From Akkermansia muciniphila (GTDB lineage: Bacteria > Verrucomicrobiota > Verrucomicrobiia > Limisphaerales > BJHT01), in assembly GCA_945861535.1 (NCBI GenBank), contig CAMAUZ010000022.1, positions 29,455 to 93,454 on the forward strand: 64,000 nt of DNA, given 5' to 3'. Position 1 is the stretch's first letter, and each line of letters begins with the position of its first letter. Shown piece by piece: positions 49,893 to 58,700 of this stretch. Both the position numbers and the translations under genes were made by a program. The notes under the pieces were generated by a model. That model made no database searches and was not told the DNA's origin. It saw only the letters and a program-made list of their open reading frames with translations.

Positions 49893-50541
49893 GTGCAATT
49901 CGTGCCGCACTATCGGCAGGCGCGGAGCGAAAACCAAACGGTTTCCCGTTCGCACACTCCCCGGAGCGCCGAACTCCCGTTCGGCACGCCCCGGCTACCC
50001 GCACCGCCGCGCCGATCGGGAGATCGGCGCTCTGGAATTTGGACATTTTGCCCCGTTGTATCTTGGTCCCCTGAACCACGGCGACGGGCGCCAGCGCCCA
50101 GCAAAACCAAGGCGGTGACTGGCTGGCCGCTGGACGCAAAAGCCGGTTGCGCTCCTGTGCTCGCTTCCCCTTCGTGCCGGAGGCACGCAAGAAATTAGCC
50201 GGTGGTGAAGCGCAGCGGAACCACCGGAAAACCCGAACCATCGAGGGTCGCGCCCCGGCGGGGCGCGAGAGGCGCGCTCCCCGACGATACGCCCCGCCAC
50301 GGCGACGCGGCATCATTGGCCGACCTCCCGGCCCCGTCACAACTCAGTGGTCCCGCACCAGCGAGAGGTGCCGGGGGTTTCACGACTCTCGCGCCCCGCC
50401 GGGGCGCAAGGCCGGGTTGGGGCGGCGGGTCCGGTGGTTCCGCTGCGCTTCACCACCGGCTAATTTCTTACGTGCCTCCGGCACGACGCGGGGCCGCGGC
50501 GGGCGGCTGCCCCTCGCGGCGGCGCGCCCGCGCGCGACCAC
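49893..50541. other. Intergenic region with long R9 inverted repeat
   Basis: 649 bases between the PSCyt1 start and the end of the nucleotidyltransferase gene (both minus). The R9 element at 50171-50486 makes up half of it. 49893-50170 has no supported gene. Confidence 0.6.
50171..50486. repeat. Inverted repeat R9 (about 316 bases)
   Basis: Outer arms: 50171-50231 (gtgccggaggcacg, aagaaattagccggtggtga) and 50431-50486 in inverse orientation. Inside, gcgccccggcggggcgcgag (near 50248) and its inverse (near 50390) form a second pair. It is related to R3 through the ccggagg...aaattagccgg core; a single arm is at 32701-32752. Confidence 0.8.
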
Positions 50542-51288
50542 TCACTTCCGGCCGAAAATGCGGTTGGCCTCGTCGAGCGTTTCCTTGGAGCCGATGTCGT
50601 ACCAGAGGCCGGGCACGGTCCAGGTGTACACCGGCGTGCGCGGATAGAGCCATTGGATGAGGCGGCCGGGCTGGTCGGGGTTGTTGCCCTCGGCGACGTA
50701 CTGCTTGATGAGCGGCAGCGTGGCCTTGGGATAGAAGTAGAGCGCGATGCCGATCAGCGTGCTGAAGGGGTTTTTCGGCTTCTCCTCGAAGAACTCGATC
50801 TGGCCGTTGGCGGCGAGTTTGATCGAGCAGTACTTTTTCACCTCTTCGAGACTGCCGACATCGTACACGCCGAGCACGGGGGCGTTTTTCTGCCGGCAGA
50901 ATTCACCGAAAGCGCCGAGCGGCTGGTTGAACAGGTTGTCCCCGGCCACGACGATCAGGTCGTCGTCCACGTTGCAGCGGTTGAGGACGAGGTTCAGGTC
51001 GCCGATCGCGCCGAGCTTGTTGGTGTCGTCCGTCGAGAGATCGTTGATGACAGTGAACTTGAAACCACTTTTGGCGGCGGCGTAGGCGGCGGCCCATTTT
51101 TCAAAATGCCCGGCGAACTTCGCGTTCGTCACGACATAGACCTCATCGATGCCGGTGATCGGGGCCAGGTTGTCCAGCACGTAGTCGATCATCGGCTGGC
51201 CGGCGACGGGGAGCAGCGGCTTGGGTTGGGTGAGCGTGAGGGGATACAGGCGCGTGGCATAGCCGGCGGCGAGAATCAGTACTTTCAT
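50542..51288 (-). CDS. NTP-transferase family sugar-1-phosphate nucleotidyltransferase
   Basis: A 248-residue enzyme of the RmlA/GalU-like group. The nucleotide-binding motif ILAAGYATRLYPLTLTQPKP is at the N-terminus, followed by PLLPVAGQPMIDYVLDNL, LIVVAGDNLFNQPL (metal-binding aspartate) and FFEEKPKNP. These enzymes make NDP-sugars for polysaccharide or LPS building; the short length and close match to thymidylyltransferase motifs suggest a glucose-1-phosphate-type substrate but this is not certain. It lies alone between repeat-filled gaps, upstream of nothing in the same direction until the PSCyt1 gene. Confidence 0.9.
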   Translation of the reverse strand: MKVLILAAGYATRLYPLTLTQPKPLLPVAGQPMIDYVLDNLAPITGIDEVYVVTNAKFAGHFEKWAAAYAAAKSGFKFTVINDLSTDDTNKLGAIGDLNLVLNRCNVDDDLIVVAGDNLFNQPLGAFGEFCRQKNAPVLGVYDVGSLEEVKKYCSIKLAANGQIEFFEEKPKNPFSTLIGIALYFYPKATLPLIKQYVAEGNNPDQPGRLIQWLYPRTPVYTWTVPGLWYDIGSKETLDEANRIFGRK

Positions 51289-51489
51289 GGGCGCCTAAAA
51301 AACACAGTCGAGCGGCAATACAAAAGGAAAAAGTCGGGGAATTGGGAATCAAAGCGGGCGGCCCAGATTTTTTGGCCACGACTGGCTCGACGGCACCAGG
51401 TCCGCCTCGATTTCACCCTTTGGGCGATCACCACCCGGCCGGGAAGCAGGTCGGGAGCTTCAGCCTGATTTCAATTTCCTCCGTGAAAA

Positions 51490-51564
51490 TGGTGCGCGAT
51501 ACAGGGTTCGAACCTGTGACCCCTACCGTGTCAAGGTAATGCTCTACCACTGAGCTAACCGCGC
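51490..51564 (-). tRNA. tRNA-Val (anticodon GAC)
   Basis: The reverse strand folds as a full cloverleaf: acceptor GCGCGGT paired with ATCGCGC (one G-T), D-arm GCTC...GAGC, anticodon stem around loop TTGACAC giving anticodon GAC, T-arm ACAGG-TTCGAAC-CCTGT, discriminator A. CCA is encoded at 51490-51492. It shows no interruption or integrated element. Confidence 0.95.
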
Positions 51565-51707
51565 AACCCCTCGGGCGCCGCGAACCTAAGTGAGTCTCGC
51601 CACAGGTGGCAAGCCTGTTTCACGGATTCGGTGAAATGCCTTGGGTTCAGTGAGCGTGCCGACCGCCATCGATACGGCAATGCAGCGGGGAGCGCGATGC
51701 CCCGTCA

Positions 51708-51786
51708 GGTAGGGCGCGTCTGTCCTCAGCGCGCCGTGGGACGTGCGACCGCGCAACCGGCGCGCTGAGGACAGACGCGCCCTACC
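51708..51786. repeat. Palindromic repeat R1, copy 3
   Basis: Arms ggtagggcgcgtctgtcctc... and inverse, almost the same as 13672-13750. An R2 copy follows 43 bases later, the same arrangement and spacing as at 13672-13933. Confidence 0.9.
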
Positions 51787-51828
51787 ACCGTCGGCGGGTG
51801 GAACGCGGCGTTTAGCCGCGCCGCGCTT

Positions 51829-51964
51829 GTGGGGCAGGCATCCTTGCCTGCCGGTTCACGGGGCATCCCTGCCCCGTGTTCCCGGTTCCGCCGCGTCGCA
51901 CATCCGCCGTGGAAACGGGCGGCACGGATGCCGCCCGAACCGTCAGGCTGGAAGCCTGACCCAC
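51829..51964. repeat. Dispersed repeat R2, copy 4
   Basis: Starts gtggggcaggcatccttgcc and ends ggctggaagcctgacccac. Its last base is one base before the stop codon of the HEAT/cytochrome gene (51966). Confidence 0.88.
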
Positions 51965-51965
51965 G

Positions 51966-54900
51966 CTATTTCGCCGCCTTGAGGAACGCCAAGAGGTCCG
52001 CGAGTTCCTGTCGCGTGAGCACCTGATCGAGGCCCTGCGGCATGATCGAGACGGAGCCGGGGCGCAGTTCGGCGATGTCTTTGCGCGCGATGCGTTGCTC
52101 GGTCTCGGGGCCGGTGGCGAGGATGACTTCCTCGGGCGCGTCCTTGCGCAGCACGCCGCTGAATTCCTCGCCGCCCTTGGTGAGCACCACGAACGGCTCG
52201 TAGCTGCGCACAAAACTGGCGCTCGGATAAACGATGGCCTCGAGCAGGTCGCGCTCGTTGCGCGCGCCGCCGATGCGCGTGAGGTCGGGGCCGAGTCGCC
52301 CGCCGAGGTAGCCGATGGCGTGGCAGGTGGCGCAGGCGGATTTGGCGCTGTTGAAAACGGCCATGCCGCGGCGGACGTCGCCGTCCTTGAGCTGACCGAG
52401 CAGGTCGGTGAGATGCGCGGCTTCCTTGGCGGCGTCGGCGTTGAGGAGTTTCAACAACTCGTCGCCGAGCGTTTGCACGGGCGGCGGATATTTCGCGAGG
52501 AGGGGTTTCAAGAGGTCGGTGCGCAGGCCGCGCCAGCCGGTCGAGCCTTTGAGGGACGCGAGCAGTTTGCGGCCGAGCGCCTCGGTCGGGGCGCGCTCGA
52601 AGGCGGGGAGCAGCTTGGGCAATTCCAGCGGGCCGATGGTCTGGAGCGCGGCGGCGAGCGCGAGCTGCTGGTCGGCGGTCAGCTTCGCCTTGGCGAGCGT
52701 GGCGGCGGCGGCGCTGCGGATGGTGAGCGTCTGCGTGCCCGCGAGATGGGCGCGGAGGAAATCGAACAGCGCGGAATCAATCTCGCCCGCGCCCGCGGGC
52801 AGCGTGGCGAGCGCATCGAGGCGGATGTCGGCGGGCAGCGCGGCGTTGCGTCCGGCGGTGGCGAGGGCGGCGACGACCTCGGCGCCGGGCTGCTTCGGAT
52901 TGGCGACGCTGCGGAGGGTCGCGACGGCGCTGCGCGCGAGGGTTTCGTCGGCGTTGCCGAGCAGGCGGGCGAGTTCGGTGAGCCAGGGTGCGGGGGTTTC
53001 CTTGAGCGCGGCGGCGGCCATCGTGCGCATCGCCAGCAGGCGCGTGTCGCGGGTGGACTGCGCGTCGCGCAGCGTGGTGGCGAGGAGGTCTTGAATCGCG
53101 GCGTGTTTCGCGAGCGGGGCGAGCTGGCCGGGCAACTCGGATTGCTCGGCGGGGCTGAGGGTTTTCGCGCCGAGACGTTCGCGGAAATAGCCCGCGACAT
53201 CGGCGCCCCATTCCGGCCGATGGCTGATGATCCACGCCGCGGTTTGTTTCATCGCGGGCGCGGCGGAGGCGAGGTGCGGGACGACGTCTTCCGCTTTGAG
53301 TCCGCTGTCAGGGATTTGGTCGAGCGCGATGAGTGCGGCGCGCTTGATTTGTGGATTGGTCACAGTGCGCGCGTGGGCGAGAAGCTGCTCGCGATCGGCA
53401 AGTTCGATGAGCGCGTAAAGCAACGAGTGTTGCAGAACTCGTGCTGCGGAGTCGGTGGGCGAGCCGGTGGCGGAGACGGGTGAATCGGGGAGACGTCCGA
53501 ACGCCGCCAACAGGTCGGGCACGACGTATTTGTCGCCGAGGTGACCGAGAGCTTCGGCGGCAGCCCGCGCAAGGGGAGCATTCGTGCGGGAGAGGATTAA
53601 TTTCAGACCGACGCCTGCGACAACGTCTCGCCGGAGACTGGCGACGTGGATCGCGGCGAGGAGAACTGTGGCGTCGTCATCAGCGAGCGCCGCGCGGATG
53701 GCGGAACGGGATCGACTGGAATCGATTCGGGCGAGCGCCCAAACGGCGAGATTACGAACGGAGGCATTCGCAGCGTAGCCCATGACGCCGCCCGCGGCAG
53801 GACTTAGCGCGAGGTTACTTGGTGGCAGTTGGACACCAGGGGTCTGGAGGATTGTGCGTAGGATGGGAACTGCGTCGTCGCCCAGTTTACCGAGTTCGTG
53901 AACTGCCCGTTGACGAACAACCAATCGCTCGTCACCGAGCAGCTTCGCCAATTCCTCCGGCGTCAGTTTCGCCCACGCCAGCTTGAATCCGCGCGGATCG
54001 GCGGGCGCGGTCATGCCTTTGCGGCGGACGCGGTAGATGCCGCCAAGCACGTCAGGCTTGGCGAGCTGCGAGGTGGGGCAACAGATTTTGTACCAGCCGC
54101 CGGTATCGACGATGAGCAGGCTTCCGTCGGCGTCCTCGAGCACGTCGGTGGGATGGAAGTCGTGGCTGTCGGACGAAACGAAATCGAGGTCCTTGGTCTT
54201 GAAGGTCGCGCCGTCGGGCACGAGCACGTGGCGCACGACTTTGTGCAGATTGAAGTAGCAGGCGAAAAGGTTGTCGTAGAAATCCGCGCCCAGGCCGCGC
54301 GAGCGGTAGGTGGTCAGACCGGCCGGCGCGGCGGCGCTCATGTGGGTCATCACCGGCATGAGATCGCCGGTGCGCGGATGGTCGCGGAGGACATCGTGAT
54401 CCTTGCCGTACACGCCGCCGTAGATGGCGTGGATGAGGCCGTCGCGTTTGCCGCCGGCGGGGTTTTGGAAAAACGTGCAGCTCAGGAACCGTTCGCCGTC
54501 CGCCGTGTAGGTGAAGCCCACGGGATTATCCATGCCGCCGGTGAGGACCGGCTCGATGCCCGTGCCGTCGGGCCGCGCGCGGAAGATGTGCGAGGCGCGG
54601 GTGACGAAGGGTTTCTGGCCGGGGCGCTCGTAGGTCTGTTGGGCGAAGGCTCCTTTGCACCAGTAAAACCAGCCGTCGGGTCCGAGGTAGGGGCCATGCA
54701 GATCGTTCGCGCAACCGGTGAGCGTCTTGCCATCGAACCACACCTCGCGTTTGTCGGCGACGCCATCGCCATCGGTGTCAGTCAGTTTCCAAATCTGCGG
54801 CGGCGCGGCGACATAGACGGAGCCTTCGTAATACAGGCAGCCCTCGGGAAACATCATGCGGTCGGCGAACACGGTGGTGCGGTCGAAGCGGCCGTCGCCC

Positions 54901-55199
54901 TTGGTGGATTCGAGCCGCAGCACGCGATGCGGTTTGGTGGCGAGCTGCTTGTCGGCCTTGTCGCTCATACCCGCCGAGTCGGTGACGTAGAGCCGGCCCT
55001 GCTCGTCAAAAGCTGCGGAAATGGGCCGCGGCACGACGGTCGGTGGCGCGACGAGCTCGATCTCGAAACCGTCCGGCACGGTGAGGGTCTGGCCGGGGAA
55101 TTTGAACTGCGCGGCGGACAGCGGGTGGGACGTGGCGGTGGCGAGCAGGCCGACGGCGAGCAGTGCGGCAGCGGGGAAAACGCGAGGCAGGGTTTGCAT
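51966..55199 (-). CDS. PVC-type beta-propeller, HEAT-repeat and cytochrome c protein
   Basis: A 1077-residue exported protein with the three-part layout typical of PVC membrane-bound dehydrogenase-like proteins. Signal peptide 1-29. Residues about 35-430 form a beta-propeller (VPDGFEIELVAPPTVVPRPI, AFDEQGRLYVTDSAGM, FHPTDVLEDADGSLLIVDTGG). About 440-920 are HEAT-type helical repeats (VRQRAVHELGKLGDDAVPIL and others). The C-terminal cytochrome domain (about 940-1077) has ACATCHAIGYLGGRLGPDLT and the closing MPQGLDQVLTRQELADLLAF. It is expected to carry one covalently bound haem and act in the periplasm; the substrate is unknown. ATG at 55199 supplies the signal peptide; the frame extends to 55328. 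Confidence 0.92.
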   Translation of the reverse strand: MQTLPRVFPAAALLAVGLLATATSHPLSAAQFKFPGQTLTVPDGFEIELVAPPTVVPRPISAAFDEQGRLYVTDSAGMSDKADKQLATKPHRVLRLESTKGDGRFDRTTVFADRMMFPEGCLYYEGSVYVAAPPQIWKLTDTDGDGVADKREVWFDGKTLTGCANDLHGPYLGPDGWFYWCKGAFAQQTYERPGQKPFVTRASHIFRARPDGTGIEPVLTGGMDNPVGFTYTADGERFLSCTFFQNPAGGKRDGLIHAIYGGVYGKDHDVLRDHPRTGDLMPVMTHMSAAAPAGLTTYRSRGLGADFYDNLFACYFNLHKVVRHVLVPDGATFKTKDLDFVSSDSHDFHPTDVLEDADGSLLIVDTGGWYKICCPTSQLAKPDVLGGIYRVRRKGMTAPADPRGFKLAWAKLTPEELAKLLGDERLVVRQRAVHELGKLGDDAVPILRTILQTPGVQLPPSNLALSPAAGGVMGYAANASVRNLAVWALARIDSSRSRSAIRAALADDDATVLLAAIHVASLRRDVVAGVGLKLILSRTNAPLARAAAEALGHLGDKYVVPDLLAAFGRLPDSPVSATGSPTDSAARVLQHSLLYALIELADREQLLAHARTVTNPQIKRAALIALDQIPDSGLKAEDVVPHLASAAPAMKQTAAWIISHRPEWGADVAGYFRERLGAKTLSPAEQSELPGQLAPLAKHAAIQDLLATTLRDAQSTRDTRLLAMRTMAAAALKETPAPWLTELARLLGNADETLARSAVATLRSVANPKQPGAEVVAALATAGRNAALPADIRLDALATLPAGAGEIDSALFDFLRAHLAGTQTLTIRSAAAATLAKAKLTADQQLALAAALQTIGPLELPKLLPAFERAPTEALGRKLLASLKGSTGWRGLRTDLLKPLLAKYPPPVQTLGDELLKLLNADAAKEAAHLTDLLGQLKDGDVRRGMAVFNSAKSACATCHAIGYLGGRLGPDLTRIGGARNERDLLEAIVYPSASFVRSYEPFVVLTKGGEEFSGVLRKDAPEEVILATGPETEQRIARKDIAELRPGSVSIMPQGLDQVLTRQELADLLAFLKAAK

Positions 55200-55321
55200 G
55201 GGATGTTGGTGGCGGAGATTACCTGCCGCACGCCCGAGGGCCAGCAGGGAGATTTGTGCGGGCTTCAACGGAGGTACGGGCGAAGGCTTCGAGGCAAGTT
55301 GCCGAGCATGCGGACTGTTTG

Positions 55322-55421
55322 TCCCCATGATTTTGCCTCTAATGATTCTGAGCCTTCCCCGTCCCGCCGCGCGGGGCCAAACCGGAAACGCTCAAAATCA
55401 TTAGAGGCAAAATCATGGGGA
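55322..55421. repeat. Palindrome R6-related
   Basis: Arms 55322-55352 and 55391-55421 (tccccatgattttgcctcta... and inverse) match at all but one position around a 38-base GC-rich spacer. It shares the tcccca and tttgcctc words with the palindrome at 46248-46322. Confidence 0.85.
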
Positions 55422-55424
55422 AAA

Positions 55425-55456
55425 GGAGACGGCACCCGAGCGCGGGTGCCGTCTCC
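55425..55456. repeat. Perfect 14-base-pair hairpin
   Basis: ggagacggcacccg, loop agcg, cgggtgccgtctcc. It directly abuts the preceding palindrome. There is no T run after it, so it is not a normal terminator. Confidence 0.75.
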
Positions 55457-55718
55457 CCGGCGGTCTTGATATTCTCGCCCCTGGGCGTGCCACTCATTCC
55501 AGTGCCTTGACATGCTGCTGCCCGCGGCAGTATGGGTGTCCCCTCAAATGAGTCCAAAACTCCCCACCACCCCTTCCTTTTTGCCGCGAGCTTCCGGCCG
55601 GCTGCCTCTGAAAAATCCGCACCACTGTCCCGCCGCGCCAGCCGTCCCGCCGACTGTTGTCACCTCACCTCGCCGTCAGTTCCTTGCGTCCGCCAGCCAT
55701 CCCGCCACTCACCCCTTT

Positions 55719-58700
55719 ATGAAAACCCCTGATCAGACCCGGTTCGCGCCGGTCACTCTCGCCGCCCATGCACCGCCGGTCGCGAGGTCGCGGCGACCAA
55801 CCGGCACTCTGGGGTGCCGGGCCTGGCGGGCGGCGCTGCTGCTCTTGTGCCTCGGCGGTTTGCTGCTCCCGCTCAGGGCCAGCGCACAACCGCAGCCAGT
55901 GGTCACCCTCGAAGACGTGCCCGCCGACGTGCTGATCGGCGAAAATTTCACCTTCAAGATCAAGTTCAAGAATCTGTCCACGACCCCCGGCTACGGTCCG
56001 TTCATCGACCTGGTGCTGGACGCCGCGGGGGCGGATGCCGGGACCGCCGCCCAGCCCTGTGATGGTATCAGATTCGTGAGCGCGCGGTTGCTCACCGGCG
56101 GGCCGCTGGCGCTGGGGACGATTCAGCGGCTGGCCCCGTGCCCCACGACCGTTTCGTCCGCCTGCGTGCCCTTGTTCATCCACCCGTTCGGCGCGACCGC
56201 CCCGTTATCGCCGGTCGGAGCCAAACCCGGGTCCGAGTTGCAAACCCTCATCCTGCCCTTCGGCCATTACGAATCGACCCAGCCCGAGCTGGAGATCGAG
56301 GTGACGGCGCGCGTGAGCGTGCTGGCCGATGCGAACGTGCCCTTGAGCCTCGGCGTGCGCGGGGGCTTTCGCTACGGCAACAGTCCGACGGGCGGCACGC
56401 CGATCGTCAGCGAGGCGCCCAATCTGGACAGTTGCTCGTGGACGGTGCGCACCACCGTCAACCCGACGGTCATGAAGGTGGGCAAGGCTTATCAGGGACC
56501 GGAAGGGGAGGCGGCGAGCGGGCTGAATTTCGTATCCTACTATCCGCTCCGCTACACGCTGACGAATGACATCGCCGCCGGCCAGACGATCACCAATCTG
56601 GTTATGCAGGACCTGCTGCCGCCCACGCTGGTTTACCATGGCAACCTCACGGTCACGATCAACGGCAACCCGGCCGTCGTGGGGACGGATTACACGCTCG
56701 TCACGACGCCGCCGGTGACCGTTAGTTTTCTGCACCCGATCACGGGCAGCGCGGCCCCCGATGAAGTGGTCGTGACATTTGAGTTCTGGATCCCGTTGTT
56801 CAACTCGGAAGGGCCGATCTTGGGACCAAGTTGCGCGGCGGGGATCACCAATATTCTCCAAGCCAGCGGTGACTGGACGCCGGTGGATGTCCGCGATGTC
56901 GGCCCCGTCCACCTCGTGGCCGGGCCGGTCACGAACCTCATCACGGCGAAGTGTCTGGCGGTGCAGAAGACCGTGCGGCTGGCCCAACCCGGCGACTATC
57001 TCGGCGCGGTTTCCGGCGACAGCGGCCCCGCCGGCGTGACGCCCGGCGACCTGCTCCGCTACGAACTCAAGTTCCAGGTCAGCGATTACAAGACCATCGG
57101 CGACCTGGTGCTCACGGACTGGCTCGGGGATGGCCAGGTCCTCGACGTCAGCACCGCGCCTTTCCCGCAGCTCACGGTGCAAGATCAGTTCGGGATCGTG
57201 CAGGGCGCTTTCAACGTCGCCAACTTCGGCCCCGCTCCCGGCCAGGCGTGGCGGATGGACCCCAATGTCCTCGCTCCCTGCACCCCGCCGGGTTTCCCAG
57301 CCGGGCTGCGGGCGGACCGCTACACCTTCAATATTTCCCAGCTCATGATGGATCAGGCGGGAACCTACCCGCGCCACGCGGCGGGCATTCTCACCGGCGG
57401 CATCGCCAGCTTTCCCTTTTCGGCGACGCCCGGTCCGGCGGTCGGCACGCTGGTGTTTTACGCGCGGGTGGCGGACCGGTTCATCTATCCCGTGCCGGGC
57501 GACAGCTTCGTCGATAAGCATGATCCGCTGGTGAACTGCGTTGTGATTCAGGGCACGCTTTTTCCGAACGTGAACGCGCCCACGGTGCCGGTGCTGCTGG
57601 CTGGCATCCCGCCCATCACCACCAGCGACGACAGTGGCACGGGCCTCCGCATCGTGGGTTCGCCATTTACGAAAACGATCTACGCGGTTAATGGGCTGAC
57701 CACGGGTTTTCTGAATCCGCCCCACCTCGCGCCGGGCCACACCGTCACCTTCCGCCTCACCAAGACGATCCCCTCGGGCGACGCGGAGAATGTGGTGCTG
57801 CGGGATTTTCCGCCGCTGCCGGTGCTCAAGGTGATGGACCCGGCCGGCAGTGGCCCCACATGGACGATGGCGTCGCCGTCGGCCCTACCGCCGGCAGGCC
57901 AGTGGTCCGTCGGCCCCGGTCACACGGCACCGGTGCCGTTTTTCAACTTCATCACGCCGAACGAACTCACGTTCACCGTTGGCTCATTCAACAACCCGCT
58001 CAACACGCCACTGGTCGTGGATATTTACTTCACCATGAAGATGAGCGCTGATCCCATCGCCGACGGCCTCTTCCTGACCAATGAAGCCGTGGAGAGCGAG
58101 AAGAATTCCTTCAATGAGACTTTCGCTCAGGTCGCGTTGGCCCAGATCAAGATGGCCGAGCCCAACCTTAGAATCACCAAGGGCGTGGTGGCAACGAGCG
58201 ACCCGGGAGCCGTGTTCACCCGGCCCGGGCTAGGTGGCTTGGTGTTCACGCCGCCGGACAATGCCAACTGCATACGGTTCAGCGGTTCCGTCAACTCCAC
58301 TACCCTGCCCTCGATGCCACAGTTGACCAGTGATGTGTGCCATCTCCAGACGAACGCGCGTGTCACGTTTGCCATCGTGGTGGAAAACCTTGGCTCGGGT
58401 CCGCTCGGCGCGTTTGATGTCAAGCTTCGGGATCTGTTGCCGGCGTGTTTCAGCAACGCTCAAAACGTCTGCGTGGCTGACGGGAACGGCACCAGCCTCT
58501 TTTCCACCGGTCTGCTGCTCGGGACCGGAATGACCCTCACTGACACTGCGGCCACAGGAAGCACCCCGGCGCTGGGGGCGCTGGCGGCCTACCATCCAAC
58601 CTCCGGGAAGAACCTCGCCATCATTACTTTCGACGCCACCTATGTCGGCGGCTGCTGCGCGAACCGCGCGGAGTTGCTGGCCTACTCGAATACGGAAGGC

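Larger units (their letters stand above)
51565..51965. other. Intergenic region holding R1 and R2 side by side
   Basis: 401 bases between tRNA-Val and the 3' end of the HEAT/cytochrome gene. R1 copy 3 and R2 copy 4 fill 51708-51964; 51565-51707 shows nothing else. Confidence 0.65.
55200..55718. other. Divergent intergenic region with strong hairpins
   Basis: 519 bases between the divergent HEAT/cytochrome gene and the giant repeat protein gene. It holds the R6-related palindrome (55322-55421) and, two bases or so later, a second hairpin (55425-55456). 55457-55718 contains no recognisable gene or clear promoter. Confidence 0.6.

Noticed and set aside
11418..51964. Possible CRISPR array suggested by repeated units R1 and R2
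   Set aside because: The copies are scattered singly over 40 kb, palindromic and of variable length, with no regular spacers and no cas genes.
51490..51964. Integrated element at tRNA-Val
   Set aside because: The tRNA is intact, no duplicated tRNA end or integrase is present, and the flanking sequence is only R1 and R2 repeats.
56205..57740. 511-codon open frame on the minus strand, and similar ones at 58812-59720 and 61278-61970
   Set aside because: They are antisense to the giant repeat protein and owe their openness to its biased codons; the translations show only repeated low-complexity words mirrored from the HYR-like modules.
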